Shown: positions 55,001 through 63,505 of the stretch, piece by piece
How the letters are laid out: each line of letters opens with the position of its first letter
Position numbering within the stretch: the first letter of the stretch is position 1
Source: Asanoa ishikariensis
Lineage (GTDB): Bacteria; Actinomycetota; Actinomycetes; Mycobacteriales; Micromonosporaceae
DNA: 64,000 nucleotides
Assembly: GCF_900107455.1 (NCBI RefSeq)
Contig: NZ_FNQB01000001.1
Location: forward strand, 2,542,001-2,606,000
Direction: 5' to 3'
The notes under the pieces: model-generated
Database searches by the model: none
Told to the model about the DNA's origin: nothing
The model's input: only the letters and a program-made list of their open reading frames with translations
Program-made: the position numbers and the translations under genes

Positions 55001-56587
55001 CTCGGGCACGTCGGCGTGCGGCGGCGGCTCGCGCCGCGCGGCCGGCCGTTCGTCGCGGCGTCGCTCGTCGGGCTCGCGGAACGGCACGACGCGCTCGTCG
55101 CGGCGGCGCTCGTCGGGCTCGCGGAACGGCACGACGCGCTCGTCGCGGCGGCGCTCGTCGGGCTCGCGGCGCCGCTCGTCCGGGAACGGCACGACCCGCT
55201 CGTCACGGCCCGGCGCGTGGCGCGGTGGCGCCTGGTCGCGGTAGGCGGCCGGCCGTTCGTCACGGCGCGGTCCGTCGGGCGCGTCGGACCAGGGCGGCGG
55301 CGGTCCGGGCTGGCGGAACGCGGCCGGGCGCTCGTCGCGGTGCGGCCGGCGGTCCGGCTCGCCCCGGCGGACGGGCTCGTCCGGGTAGGCGGGCGAGATC
55401 GGCTCGACCGGCCGGTCCCGGTAGCCCGGAGGCGGCCCACCGCGCCGCTCGTCCCAGCCACCCGGGCGGTCCGGACGGCGCGGACCGTCGCGGTCGTCGA
55501 ACGGCGCGCGGTCGTCGTAGGGACGGCCACGCCGGGTCTCGTCGTGCAACGCCGCGGGCCGGTCCACCTGGCGGGGCGGCCCCGCCGGGCGACGGGCGGG
55601 CGGCCGCTCGTCCGGGAACTGCTCGTGCGGGTAGCCCGGCGACACCGGACCGGCCGGCCCGCGCCGGCCGCCGTCGACGGGCGGCCGACCGCCGCGGTCC
55701 CACGGCTCCGCTCCGCGCTCGTCGTGGAAGGCGGCCTCACGTCCGGGTGGCGCGGTGCGCCGGTCGGGCCGCGACTGTGGCCGGTCGTCCCAGCCCGGTC
55801 CGGCCGGCGACTGCGGTCGTTCGGCCCAGCCGGGTCCGGCGGGGGACTGCGGCCGGTCGGCCCAGCCGGGAGCGGGCGCGCGTCGGTCGTCGGACACCCG
55901 GCCGCCCCGCGTGGGGTCGTCGTGCGCCGGGCCGCGCCCGCGCTCGTCGTGGAAGGCGGCCTCGCGCCCGGCCGGTGCGCTCCGGCGGGCCGGTGGGCCG
56001 TCGACGCGCCGGCCCACGCCGTCGACCGGCGAGATCGGGTGCGGCGCGCGGGGGTCGGGCATGTGTGGGTCGGTGGCGCTCGGGTCGGCCAGCCGGGGGT
56101 CCGCGTTGTAGGACTCGTCGACCGGATCCGGCGCCGCGCCGGCCCGGCCGCGCACCACGGCGCGCCCGGACGAGCGCCCGGGGCGCTGAGGCGTCTGGTC
56201 GCCCGGGTAGCGCTCGCCGCTGGCGGCCGCCCATTCGTCGGTGCGCTCGCTCACCCAGGAGGGCTCGGTGGACGCCACTCGCCGGGGTCCCGGGCCGCCG
56301 CCCGGCTGACTCGGCGGCTGGCCGGGAACATCGTCCCAGCCGGGCCCGCCGGGGCCGGCCGGTACGCCGGTCGGTTCCCAGCCGGGCGCCGGTGGGCGGT
56401 CCTTGGCCCAGGCCCACGGGTCGTTGGGGTCCTTGTATCCGCTGCCGCCGCTGGAGCCGCTGTCACTGCGGCCGAGCTCGCGGAGCCAGCCGTCCTCGTC
56501 GCCTAGTCGGTCGTCGTCGCCGCGCCGGTCACGGTCGCGACCCCGGCCGCCGTCGCGGCGCCGCCGGTCTGCCCGTTCGTTGCTCAT
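52013..56587 (-). CDS. Giant WG-repeat protein with disordered charged repeats
   Basis: The 1524-residue protein has three zones. Residues 1 to about 700 are disordered, rich in Arg/Asp/Pro, with imperfect repeats such as [15 protein letters not shown]. Residues about 735-1042 are dominated by E-P repeats ([16 protein letters not shown]). The C-terminus has TPR-like helices (about 1095-1260) followed by WG repeats (about 1299-1500; [47 protein letters not shown]). WG repeats form beta-barrel-like recognition surfaces. No signal peptide or membrane anchor is present. The ATG at 56587 is the best start; upstream ATGs are possible. Function unknown. Confidence 0.8.
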   Translation of the reverse strand: MSNERADRRRRDGGRGRDRDRRGDDDRLGDEDGWLRELGRSDSGSSGGSGYKDPNDPWAWAKDRPPAPGWEPTGVPAGPGGPGWDDVPGQPPSQPGGGPGPRRVASTEPSWVSERTDEWAAASGERYPGDQTPQRPGRSSGRAVVRGRAGAAPDPVDESYNADPRLADPSATDPHMPDPRAPHPISPVDGVGRRVDGPPARRSAPAGREAAFHDERGRGPAHDDPTRGGRVSDDRRAPAPGWADRPQSPAGPGWAERPQSPAGPGWDDRPQSRPDRRTAPPGREAAFHDERGAEPWDRGGRPPVDGGRRGPAGPVSPGYPHEQFPDERPPARRPAGPPRQVDRPAALHDETRRGRPYDDRAPFDDRDGPRRPDRPGGWDERRGGPPPGYRDRPVEPISPAYPDEPVRRGEPDRRPHRDERPAAFRQPGPPPPWSDAPDGPRRDERPAAYRDQAPPRHAPGRDERVVPFPDERRREPDERRRDERVVPFREPDERRRDERVVPFREPDERRRDERPAARREPPPHADVPERRPERPAPRREPVPPYAEPPRRDERPAAFREPAPFTDAPRVDQRPAARHDERVAPRPPLVDDLPTAPLSPPPPRQPERLGDTPTRAARDGGTPEPWLVAPPPPFVPEFGERTPAPAVAPVADVPVRAEVPPPAEVPAVELPVAEVPPAAEAATGVRVPAPRTGDSAPAYPRRISDAELHAAPPTEEAPAPVEPRGDSGWFAAALAEPTTPTEPTEPTEPAQPAEPVEQLDRVAQPEPEPVAQPEPELVAEPEPVAEPEPEPVALPEPVAKPEPEPVALPEPVAEPEPELVAEPEPVAEPEPVAEPEPELVAEPEPVAEPVPVEAVELTPPVEAATPTESAEPAEEATPAEAEPVEATTPAEAPTATEPAEPEPAPLPEPIAEAEEAEPDATASAEPTTEPEDATPADGGIIETPTPADAGTDEPAAGEAEPAPDDSTTDDTGPAPSPVSQDEPEATADPEPAPEPEPTPDPEPALEPEPALEPEPTPDPEPAPEPEPAPEPEPAPEPEGAPAAEQMQASADTVLPVPEGTAAGAATALRAPTMLHPVVTTDDEDEPKPDEPKDPEQVLAGYQWRFHHETLRELVEDPDELRTIRDQLTVKVDVATDNASRARLLSLRAVVSRILGDLGKALADGKLALAHAEATGELRRISIAQARLAHVLQWRGDYAEADRLNALANSPELPDRLRATMHEHAGRSCYDQGRYIEACNHFEKALDLRKVDDPELIARTEQALDAVLAKVATNGLGPYPRDEDEILQIHKPPKPRFSEKVQRWGYVDAEGEWAIAPSYAEVQPFREGVAWVRRPETEPWELIDESGEVRLFASLGYLGVGSFHDGLAWVSHNGRGNWLAIEKSGDVVINIGFEDVRPFRGGVAAVKRGAWGAIDKGGRTVLPPQYTGFATALTDGRYVDGFTDEGLAVVDSGGRKGVVDRNGRVLVPPRFPALVIHPVAFLVGGGQGLWGALDRRGEPLIDIIHGSRAAVTEEIDRLLADTKPVL
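53460..54380 (-). repeat. Degenerate E-P codon repeats inside the WG-repeat gene
   Basis: Dozens of imperfect 12-, 18- and 24-base units encode E-P-x-P/E-P-V-A motifs (for example GGTTCCGGCTCGGGC on the plus strand). The repetition keeps several antisense frames open, which explains the long spurious frames on the opposite strand. Confidence 0.85.
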
Positions 56588-56759
56588 CCGGGCACACCGA
56601 TCCGCCGGGCGTTTCCCGCGCGCGAGCCGCTGGAGCGCGGTTCGCGTCGATCGTTCACGGCGGGTCACCTCGTCGGAATTTGTGTCGCGCGGCATCCGCC
56701 GGCACCCGATACTGTCATGCGGCCCGATACGGCGTATGTCGCGGATGGAGGGTAACGGC

Positions 56760-57617
56760 GTGGACTTGGTCACCGCCACTGTCCCTCGCCCGCGTTATGC
56801 GAATGTCGCCAGTGATATCAGGACATTTTTGGCGCTAATGGGCGCTGGATTCCGCCGATACTCGACCTATCGGCAGGCCACCATCGCAGGCGCGTTCACC
56901 AACACCGTTTTTGGCTTCCTTCGCTGCTACGTGTTGCTGGCCGTGGTGGCCGGCGCGGGCACCGCGACGGTCGGCGGCTACGACGCCGCCCGCCTCGCCA
57001 CGTTCGTCTGGTTCGGACAGGGTTTGCTGGCTGTCGTCCTGCTCTGGGGCTGGACCGAGCTCGCCGACCGGATCCGCACGGGTGACGTGGTCGCCGACCT
57101 GCTCCGCCCGGTCGACCCGGTGACCCGTTATCTGGCCACCGATCTCGGCCGGGCCGGTCATGCCGCGGTGACGCGACTCGTACCCCCGGTGCTCACCGGT
57201 CCGTTGTTCTTCCCTTTCTATGTCCCGCACCGCTGGACGACCGTGCCGCTGTTCGTCGTGTCGGTGGTGCTGGCCACGGTGCTCTGCTTCGGTTGCCGCT
57301 ACCTGGTGAACGCCACCGGCTACTGGCTGCTCGACATCCGCGGCCCGATGATCCTGTGGGCGCTGGTCTCCGGCGTACTCGGTGGGCTCTATTTCCCGTT
57401 GCGCTTCCTGCCCGACGCTCTCGTCGTGCCGCTGTGGGTGCTCACGCCGCTGCCCAGCCTGTTCCAGACGCCGCTCGACATCATGGTCGAGATCGACTCG
57501 ACCCCGCGCCAGCTCTGGCTCGTGGCGCTGCAGGCCGCCTGGGTCGCGCTGGTGCTCGTGCTCTGCCGCGTGGTGCAGCGCAGGGCCGAGCGCCGCTTGG
57601 TGGTGCAGGGTGGCTGA
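56760..57617 (+). CDS. ABC-2 type transporter permease 1
   Basis: The 285-residue protein has six membrane helices and the DUF990/ABC-2 features [23 protein letters not shown] and [20 protein letters not shown]. It is one half of a heterodimeric exporter with the next gene. The GTG at 56760 has GGAGG 8 bases upstream and is preferred to an ATG 15 bases earlier. Divergent from the WG-repeat gene across 172 bp, where GATACT may be a -10. Confidence 0.85.
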   Translation: MDLVTATVPRPRYANVASDIRTFLALMGAGFRRYSTYRQATIAGAFTNTVFGFLRCYVLLAVVAGAGTATVGGYDAARLATFVWFGQGLLAVVLLWGWTELADRIRTGDVVADLLRPVDPVTRYLATDLGRAGHAAVTRLVPPVLTGPLFFPFYVPHRWTTVPLFVVSVVLATVLCFGCRYLVNATGYWLLDIRGPMILWALVSGVLGGLYFPLRFLPDALVVPLWVLTPLPSLFQTPLDIMVEIDSTPRQLWLVALQAAWVALVLVLCRVVQRRAERRLVVQGG

Positions 57618-58419
57618 CCCCGGCGCCATGCGCGCGTACTGGGCCCTGTTGCGCGGCCAGGCCCGCAGCCAGACCTCGTACCGGCTGTCCTTCGCCATCG
57701 ACTTCGTCTCCAACGTCTGGGCCACCGTGCTCGACGTGTTCACGGTGTTCGTGCTGTTCGGGGTGACCCGCAGCCTCGGCGGACTCGACCTGCGCGAGGC
57801 GCTGGTGGTCACCGGCATGTCCGCGTGCGCGTTCGCCACGGGCGACATGCTGGTCGGCAACATCGAGCGGATCACCTTGTACGTGCGCACGGGCCGCTTC
57901 GACGCCGTGCTGGTCCGCCCGCTGCGGGCGCTGCCGCAGCTCGTACTGCTCGACCTGCCGTTGCACAAGCTGTCGCGGGCCGCCTTCGGCACCACCGTCT
58001 ACCTGGTCGCGCTCGGCGCCGCCGACGTCGCCTGGACACCGTCCCGGGTGCTGCTGGCCGTCGTCGCCCCGGTCGGCGGCGTGGTCTTCTTCGGCGCGGT
58101 ATTCGTCATCACCGCCTCGGTCGCGTTCTGGTGGACCGAGTCCGGCGAGTTCGGCAACGCCTTCACCTACGGTGGCCGGGACTTCACCAGCTATCCGATC
58201 AGCGTCTACAGTGGATGGTTTCGGAACGCCTTCGCGTACGGGCTGGGATTCGCCTTCGTCTCCTACTACCCGGCGCTGGCACTGCTGGGCAAGCCCGACC
58301 CGATCGGCCTGCCGGGCTGGGTCGGCTGGCTCGCGCCGCTGGTCGCCCTGCCGGCCACCGCCGCGGCCGCGCTGATCTGGCGGGCGGGCCTGCGGCGCTA
58401 CACGAGCACGGGGTCATGA
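57610..58419 (+). CDS. ABC-2 type transporter permease 2
   Basis: The 269-residue, six-helix permease is homologous to permease 1 (RSQTSYRLSFAIDFVSNVWA, VRTGRFDAVLVRPLRALPQL). The GTG start overlaps the previous stop by 8 bp; an ATG six codons later is the alternative. The stop overlaps the ATPase ATG. Exporters of this three-gene type occur throughout actinomycetes; some protect against toxic cations or peptides. No substrate is indicated here. Confidence 0.85.
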   Translation: MADPGAMRAYWALLRGQARSQTSYRLSFAIDFVSNVWATVLDVFTVFVLFGVTRSLGGLDLREALVVTGMSACAFATGDMLVGNIERITLYVRTGRFDAVLVRPLRALPQLVLLDLPLHKLSRAAFGTTVYLVALGAADVAWTPSRVLLAVVAPVGGVVFFGAVFVITASVAFWWTESGEFGNAFTYGGRDFTSYPISVYSGWFRNAFAYGLGFAFVSYYPALALLGKPDPIGLPGWVGWLAPLVALPATAAAALIWRAGLRRYTSTGS

Positions 58420-59381
58420 TGACGGTCATAGCGGCGCACGGGTTGCGCAAGGAGTTCACGGTCCGGGTCAAGGTCGGGTGGCTGCGGCGCGACCGGCGCA
58501 CGGTGGCCGCGGTCGACGGCGTCGACCTCGCGATCGAGCGGGGCGAGATGGTCGGCTACATCGGCCCCAACGGCGCCGGCAAGTCGACGACGCTCAAGAT
58601 GCTCACCGGCGTCCTGACGCCGACCGCCGGACAGATCAGTGTCTGCGGGTTCTCGCCGGTGCGGCAGCGTACGCGGCTGGCCCGTCGGATCGGTGTGGTC
58701 TTCGGCCAGCGCAGCCAGCTCTGGTGGGACCTCCCGTTGCGCGAGTCCTTCGACCTGCTCCGGCACATCTACCGGGTGCCGCCGGCCGAGCACGCCGTCC
58801 GGCTGCGGCGGTGCCGGTCACTGCTCGACCTCGACGAGTTCCTCGACACCCCGGTCCGCCAGCTCTCGCTGGGCCAGCGGATGCGCGGCGAGCTGACCGC
58901 GGCGCTGCTGCACGGCCCCGAGGTGCTCTTCCTGGACGAGCCGACGATCGGTCTGGACGTGGTCAGCAAGCAGGCGGTCCGGGGCTTCCTGGCGGAGCTG
59001 GGCGCGACCGGCGACGTGACGCTGATGCTGACCACCCACGACCTGGCCGACATCGAGAAGCTGTGCCGGCGGTTGCTGGTCATCGACCACGGGCGGGTGG
59101 TGCACGACGGCACGATCGAGGCGCTGCACGCCCGCTACGGCTCGCGCCGGCGGGTGGTGGTCGAGCTCGAGTCGCCGGAGGCGCCGCCCGAGGTGCCGGG
59201 CGCGACGCTCACCGTGGTCAGCCCGCTGCGTTTCGAGTACGACCTGACCGGTGCGACCGCCGGTGAGCTGTTGGTCCGGTTGGCCGGGCTGCCGATCCGC
59301 GACGTGTCCATCGTGGAGCCCGACATCGAGGACGTGGTGGCCCGCCTCTACACCGGTGTGCCCGTCACGGATGCTCCATGA
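58416..59381 (+). CDS. ABC transporter ATP-binding protein
   Basis: The 321-residue ATPase has Walker A GPNGAGKST, a Q-loop in VVFGQRSQLWWDLP, the signature LSLGQRMRGE and Walker B VLFLDEPTIGLD. The FGQRSQLWWDLP segment and C-terminal extension mark the subfamily that partners DUF990-type permeases. Two consecutive ATGs overlap the upstream TGA, so all three genes form one coupled operon. Its last 17 bp overlap the convergent XRE-cupin gene. Confidence 0.93.
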   Translation: MMTVIAAHGLRKEFTVRVKVGWLRRDRRTVAAVDGVDLAIERGEMVGYIGPNGAGKSTTLKMLTGVLTPTAGQISVCGFSPVRQRTRLARRIGVVFGQRSQLWWDLPLRESFDLLRHIYRVPPAEHAVRLRRCRSLLDLDEFLDTPVRQLSLGQRMRGELTAALLHGPEVLFLDEPTIGLDVVSKQAVRGFLAELGATGDVTLMLTTHDLADIEKLCRRLLVIDHGRVVHDGTIEALHARYGSRRRVVVELESPEAPPEVPGATLTVVSPLRFEYDLTGATAGELLVRLAGLPIRDVSIVEPDIEDVVARLYTGVPVTDAP

Positions 59382-59919
59382 CCAGCACGGCGAACGTGCC
59401 CGGGGCGAGCGCCTCGTAGGTGTGCGGCACGTCGCCCGCGAAGGTGGCGTAGTCGCCGGGGTCCAGGTCCACGGTCTCGCCGGCCGGCCCGGTGCGCAGC
59501 CGGCCCGCGGCCACCACGATGTGCTCGACGCTGCGGGGCGTGTGCGCCTCGGCGTGCCGCACCGCGCCCGGCTCGATGGTCATCACGTAGATGTCCCGCC
59601 GCACCGCCCGCGACCCTGCGGCGACCAGCGTGCCGGTGTAGTCGAGCTGGTCCGACTTGATCCGAGGCCCGTCGCCGGCCCGGATCACCCGCAGCGCCGG
59701 CACGGGCGGCTCGACGAGCCGGCTGAACGGCACGTCGAGGGCGACGCCGAGCGACCAGAGGGTCTCCACGCTCGGGTTGCCGACGCCGCTCTCGAGCTGG
59801 GAGAGCGTCGACTTCGCGATGCCGGCGCGGCGGGCGAGCTCGGTCAGCGAGATCCCGGCCCGCTCCCGCTCGTGCCGCAGCGCGGCGGCGATGGTGGCGG
59901 CGATGGTCGGCTCGGTCAC
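59365..59919 (-). CDS. XRE-family regulator with cupin domain
   Basis: The 184-residue protein has an N-terminal helix-turn-helix (GISLTELARRAGIAKSTLSQ, residues about 20-45) and a C-terminal cupin (AEAHTPRSVEHIVVAAGRL...LDPGDYATFAGDVPHTYEA) that should sense a small ligand. It resembles regulators paired with azlCD amino-acid exporters. The GTG at 59919 has GGAG 7 bases upstream. It is divergent from azlC by 68 bp, and an inverted repeat overlaps the azlC -35, so it probably controls azlCD. Confidence 0.9.
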   Translation of the reverse strand: MTEPTIAATIAAALRHERERAGISLTELARRAGIAKSTLSQLESGVGNPSVETLWSLGVALDVPFSRLVEPPVPALRVIRAGDGPRIKSDQLDYTGTLVAAGSRAVRRDIYVMTIEPGAVRHAEAHTPRSVEHIVVAAGRLRTGPAGETVDLDPGDYATFAGDVPHTYEALAPGTFAVLVMEHP

Positions 59920-59942
59920 TCGTTCGCTCCATCGGTCGCTTT

Positions 59943-59979
59943 GTTCGGCTTGACGAACGTTACCCCGTGCGGGCACGAT
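59943..59979 (+). promoter_or_regulatory. azlC promoter with dyad operator
   Basis: TTGACG (59950-59955), an 18-base spacer and CACGAT (59974-59979) precede a leaderless ATG at 59988. GTTCG-N6-CGAAC (59943-59958) overlaps the -35, a likely site for the divergent XRE-cupin regulator. Confidence 0.5.
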
Positions 59980-59987
59980 CGGTAACC

Positions 59988-60680
59988 ATGACTGTCGGCG
60001 CTCGGTCCATCCTGGGCGATCGCTCCCTGGTGCGCGACGTCGCCGCCCTCGGTCTCGCGGTGTTCGCGGTGAGCATCTCGTTCGGCGCGATCGCGGTCGC
60101 GGCCGGCATCCCCGCCGGGCTGACGATCCTGATGTCGCTGGTCGTCTTCGCCGGCGGCTCGCAGTTCCTGGCCGTCGGGCTGATCGCGGCCGGCAACCCG
60201 TTCGCCGCGATCTTCGCGGGCCTCCTGCTCAACGCCCGGCACCTACCGTTCGGCCTGGCGATCGGCGAGGTGATCGGCACCCGCTGGTGGCAGCGGCTGG
60301 TCGGCGCGCACCTGCTGATCGACGAGTCGGTCGCGTTCGCCCTGGCCCAACCCGATCCCGTGCGCCGCCGCCTGGCCTACTGGGCCACCGGGTGCACGCT
60401 GTTCGTCCTGTGGAACATCGGAGCATCCCTCGGCGTGCTGCTCGGCAACGTGGGGGACCCGGCCCGGCTCGGCCTCGACGCGGCGTTTCCCGCAGGGCTG
60501 ATCGCGCTGCTGCTGCCCACCCTCCGGGATCCAACCGTTCGGCTGGTCGCGTTGACGGGGGCCCTGGTCGCCCTGGTCACCACACCGATCCTGCCCGCCG
60601 GCCTGCCGGTCCTCCTGGCCCTGACGGGCCTGCTCATGGTGGCGCTACCGCGCCGCACCGGCCCGGAGGCGGCGTCATGA
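59988..60680 (+). CDS. azlC: AzlC-family branched-chain amino acid exporter, large subunit
   Basis: The 230-residue membrane protein has about seven helices. The AzlC motifs are FGAIAVAAGIPAGLTILMSL, VFAGGSQFLAVGLIAAG and LLLNARHLPFGLAIG. With AzlD it exports branched-chain amino acids or analogues. ATG 59988 is chosen from promoter spacing (CACGAT, 8 bases); a GTG seven codons earlier is in frame. Unusually, a 41-codon ORF separates it from azlD. Confidence 0.9.
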   Translation: MTVGARSILGDRSLVRDVAALGLAVFAVSISFGAIAVAAGIPAGLTILMSLVVFAGGSQFLAVGLIAAGNPFAAIFAGLLLNARHLPFGLAIGEVIGTRWWQRLVGAHLLIDESVAFALAQPDPVRRRLAYWATGCTLFVLWNIGASLGVLLGNVGDPARLGLDAAFPAGLIALLLPTLRDPTVRLVALTGALVALVTTPILPAGLPVLLALTGLLMVALPRRTGPEAAS

Positions 60681-60802
60681 CGCCCGCGATGGGCGCCGAC
60701 CTGGCGCTTGCACCGCGCGGTGGCGGAGGTCGCGTCGTGAGGCCCGCGATGGGCGCCGGCTTACCCCTGACGCGCGCCGCTCTGCCGGAGGTTTCCTCAT
60801 GA
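60677..60802 (+). CDS. Bridging micro-ORF between azlC and azlD (41 aa)
   Basis: An ATG overlapping the azlC stop (ATGA) opens 41 codons, and its TGA overlaps the azlD ATG in the same way. GGAGG precedes both starts. The peptide contains two related halves (MTPAMGADL and VRPAMGAGL), so it arose by duplication of the azlC-azlD junction. It is translatable and would preserve coupling; whether the peptide has a function is doubtful. Confidence 0.45.
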   Translation: MTPAMGADLALAPRGGGGRVVRPAMGAGLPLTRAALPEVSS

Positions 60803-61107
60803 TCCTGGCGGTGATCGTCGGCCTGGCGATCGGCACCTACGCGTTCCGTCTGGCCGGTGTCGTCCTGCGCGAGCGGGTCGCCCTGCCGGAGCGCGTCCAG
60901 GTCCTGCTCCCGATGGCCGCCGCCGCCCTGCTCGCCGCGCTGGCGGCCACGGCGACCTTCTACGACTCGGGTGTCTTCGCGGGCGTGGCGCGGCCAGCCG
61001 GCGTCGCGGTGGGCGCGCTCCTGGCCTGGCGCCGAGCCCCGTTCGTGCTGGTGGTGGTCGCGGCCGCCGCCACCGCCGCCCTGCTGCGCCTGGCCGGCCT
61101 GGACTAA
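60799..61107 (+). CDS. azlD: AzlD-domain protein, small subunit
   Basis: The 102-residue, three-to-four-helix protein has the AzlD pattern IGTYAFRLAGVVLRERVALP and VQVLLPMAAAALLAALAATA. It partners AzlC in amino-acid export. GGAGG lies 7 bases before the ATG, which overlaps the micro-ORF stop. Its TAA stop is the first element of the large palindrome that follows. Confidence 0.9.
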   Translation: MILAVIVGLAIGTYAFRLAGVVLRERVALPERVQVLLPMAAAALLAALAATATFYDSGVFAGVARPAGVAVGALLAWRRAPFVLVVVAAAATAALLRLAGLD

Positions 61108-61228
61108 GCAAGGGCCCCTTGTTAACGCTTTCCGCAGAGGAAGGGCCCCTTGTTAACACCTGGCCCGCGGCCAAGCGTTAACAAGGGGCCCTTCCTATAG
61201 CGAAAGCGATAACAAGGGACCCTTGCTT
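61106..61228. repeat. 123-bp near-perfect palindromic repeat
   Basis: Two direct units of AAGGGCCCCTTGTTAAC type on each arm are arranged as one inverted structure. The left arm (61106 on) matches the reverse complement of the right arm (to 61228) at about 52 of 60 positions, with the centre in GGCCCGCGGCC near 61167. It fills the whole gap between convergent azlD and the DUF3043 gene, so it can act as a bidirectional terminator. Similar intergenic units are common in Micromonospora-type genomes. Confidence 0.85.
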
Positions 61229-61233
61229 CAGCG

Positions 61234-61827
61234 TCAGACCTTTTCGCCGAACTTCACGGCGGGGCCGGGCACGCGCATGCGGCGGAAGGTGAGCGACCGC
61301 ATGATCGCGTACATGTAGAGCGAGCCCATCTTCTGCTCGGTCTTGGGGTAGCGCTCGGCGACCAACCGCTTGATCTTGCGTGCGATCAGGACCGCGTCGA
61401 CGACCACGGCGAGCAGGAGGACGCCCCACAGTGAGGTGGCGACCGTGCGCACCAAGTCGGGCATGGCGCCGTTCGAGCCGATCAGCACGATCAGCGCGCC
61501 GCCGAAGAAATAGGTGCCGGCGGTGCGGCGGGAGTCGACCACGTTGCGGGCGAGTTGGCGCTCGGGGCCCCGGTCGCGCGGGCCGCCCTCACGGCGGTAC
61601 TCAGCCGCGGCCTCCTGGCGCAGCGTCCGCTTGCGCTCCTTGGACTCTTCCTTGGTCAGCGCCTTGGCGTTGCCGGCCGGTTGGCGCCCAGCGGTTGGGC
61701 GCTTCGGAGTCTCCCGGCCCTTGGCCGGCGTGTAGCCGGCCTTGGCGCGGCCAGACTCGACCGACTCGGGAGCCCCAGAGGTCTCCTCGACCACATCAGA
61801 TGACTTGCGGCGAAACAGCGACTGCAC
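61234..61827 (-). CDS. DUF3043 domain membrane protein
   Basis: The 197-residue protein has a basic N-terminus (LFRRKSSD), a charged disordered region with KALTKEESKERKRTLRQEAA, and then two membrane helices (GTYFFGGALIVLIGSNG, LWGVLLLAVVVDAVLIA). It ends MYAIMRSLTFRRMRVPGP. This is the actinobacterial DUF3043 family, of unknown function. The GTG at 61827 has AAGGG 6 bases upstream; longer in-frame sequence upstream is non-homologous. Confidence 0.88.
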   Translation of the reverse strand: MQSLFRRKSSDVVEETSGAPESVESGRAKAGYTPAKGRETPKRPTAGRQPAGNAKALTKEESKERKRTLRQEAAAEYRREGGPRDRGPERQLARNVVDSRRTAGTYFFGGALIVLIGSNGAMPDLVRTVATSLWGVLLLAVVVDAVLIARKIKRLVAERYPKTEQKMGSLYMYAIMRSLTFRRMRVPGPAVKFGEKV

Positions 61828-61927
61828 GGGATGCCCTTCTGCGGCGCGGCTTACCAGAAGGTTAACCGGCCCGGGCGCACCGAGACGAGCCGACCCCAAG
61901 ATCAGCTCGCCTCGGCATCGACCAAGG

Positions 61928-63283
61928 TCAGGGGCGTTCGACGTGCGCGCCCAGCGCGGAGAGCTTGCTCTCGAAGTCCTCGTAGCCACGGTTGATCAAG
62001 TCGACACCGTAGACCCGCGACGTGCCCTCCGCGGCCAGGGCGGCGATCAGGTGGCTGAAACCGGCCCGCAGGTCGGGGATGACCAGGTCGGCCGCGTGCA
62101 GCTTGGACGGGCCGGCGATCACCGCGGAGTGCTTGAAGTTGCGGCGCCCGAACCGGCACGGCGTGCCGCCGAGGCAGTCCCGGTAGACCTGGATCGTCGC
62201 GCCCATCGTGTTGAGCGCCTCGGTGTAGCCCAGCCGCTGCTCGTACACGGTCTCGTGGACGATCGACAGCCCGCGCGCCTGGGTCAGGGCGACCACCAGC
62301 GGCTGCTGCCAGTCGGTCATGAAGCCCGGGTGCACGTCGGTCTCCAGGGCCACCGCGCGCAACTCGCCGCCCGGGTGCCAGAACCGGATGCCGCCCTCGG
62401 TGCCCGGCGAGGAGCCGCGCGGCGGGAGGGTGTCGGTGACCTTGTATTCGCCGCCGATGGAGCGGAAGACGTTGAGGAAGGTCATCATGTCGACCTGCTG
62501 CGCGCCGAGCACCTCGATCTCGCCCCGGGTGGCCAGCGCCGCCGCCGCCCAGGAGGCCGCCTCGATCCGGTCGGGGATCGGCCGGTGGGTGTAGCCGCCG
62601 AGCCGCGGCACGCCCTCGATCTCGATCACCCGGTCGGTGTGGACCGTGATGATCGCGCCCATCTTCTGGAGCACGCAGATGAGGTCGATGATCTCCGGCT
62701 CGACGGCCGCGTTGCGCAGCTCCGTCACGCCGTTGGCCAGCACCGCGGTCAGCAGCACCTGCTCGGTCGCGCCGACGCTGGGGTACGGCAGCTCGAACTT
62801 GGTGCCGTGCAGGCCCGCGGGCGCGGTCAGGTGCATGCCCTCGGGGGTCTTGTCGACCACGGCGCCGAACTCGCGCAGCGCCTGGATGTGGAAGTCGATC
62901 GGGCGCGGGCCGATGTGGCAGCCGCCCAGGTCGGGGATGAACGCGTGGCCGAGGCGGTGCAGCAGCGGGCCGCAGAACAGGATCGGGATCCGGCTGGACC
63001 CGGCGTGCACGTTGATCTCGTCGGTCGACGCCCGCTCGACGTTGGCCGGGTCGAGGATCAGCTCGCCGTCCTCCGCGCCGTCGGTGACCTTGACGCCGTG
63101 CACGCCCAGCAGTCCGCGGACCACCTCGACGTCGCGGATCCGGGGCACGTCGAACAACCGGCTGGGCTCGTCACCGAGCAGGGCCGCGACCATCGCCTTG
63201 GAGACGAGGTTCTTGGCTCCGCGGACCCGGATCTGACCATGCAGGGGCGTGCCGCCGTGTACGACCAGGACGTCATCGGGCAA
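61928..63283 (-). CDS. murA: UDP-N-acetylglucosamine 1-carboxyvinyltransferase
   Basis: It catalyses the first committed step of peptidoglycan synthesis: PEP plus UDP-GlcNAc to the enolpyruvyl ether. The 451-residue protein has the EPSP-synthase-like inverse barrels, RGAKNLVSKAMVAALLG for substrate binding, and the flexible-loop GGCHIGPRPIDFH that keeps the catalytic, fosfomycin-reactive Cys. PYPSVGATEQVLLTAVL and DLRAGFSHLIAALAAEG follow. A TTG start is chosen because GGAGG lies 5 bases before it; the extra upstream codons lack homology. Convincing MurA, although actinomycetes may hold a second copy elsewhere. Confidence 0.92.
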   Translation of the reverse strand: MPDDVLVVHGGTPLHGQIRVRGAKNLVSKAMVAALLGDEPSRLFDVPRIRDVEVVRGLLGVHGVKVTDGAEDGELILDPANVERASTDEINVHAGSSRIPILFCGPLLHRLGHAFIPDLGGCHIGPRPIDFHIQALREFGAVVDKTPEGMHLTAPAGLHGTKFELPYPSVGATEQVLLTAVLANGVTELRNAAVEPEIIDLICVLQKMGAIITVHTDRVIEIEGVPRLGGYTHRPIPDRIEAASWAAAALATRGEIEVLGAQQVDMMTFLNVFRSIGGEYKVTDTLPPRGSSPGTEGGIRFWHPGGELRAVALETDVHPGFMTDWQQPLVVALTQARGLSIVHETVYEQRLGYTEALNTMGATIQVYRDCLGGTPCRFGRRNFKHSAVIAGPSKLHAADLVIPDLRAGFSHLIAALAAEGTSRVYGVDLINRGYEDFESKLSALGAHVERP

Positions 63284-63475
63284 GGCAACCTCCGGGGCGG
63301 GCAGCGATCCAACACGTAGGCCGTAACCAATGCGTGGAATCGCGGGTTGATCGGGAGTGGCGCCCGGGCAGCATAGCGCTCGGTGATGGGCCTGGGGCCA
63401 CACACACCGGGTTGTCTGGCACGAAATCAGGACGACTGTGGCACCCGGTAACGTCGGCCGCCACGATCAGTTACG

Positions 63476-63498
63476 GCCGCCCGGTCAGCCCGGGCGGC
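63476..63498 (-). terminator. Terminator downstream of nadA
   Basis: GCCGCCCGG (63476-63484) pairs perfectly with CCGGGCGGC (63490-63498) around a 5-base loop, 7 bases past the nadA stop. The remaining gap to the murA start (63284-63475) shows nothing else clear. Confidence 0.75.
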
Positions 63499-63505
63499 GC
63501 CGGCC

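Noticed and set aside
52079-56506. A 1475-codon plus-strand frame opposite the WG-repeat gene
   Set aside because: The codon repeats of the real gene keep the antisense open; the translation is repetitive Arg/Gly with no ribosome binding site or domain.
61928-63283. A catalytically dead MurA paralogue
   Set aside because: The active-site Cys in GGCHIGPRP and the substrate-loop motifs are intact, so normal activity is expected.
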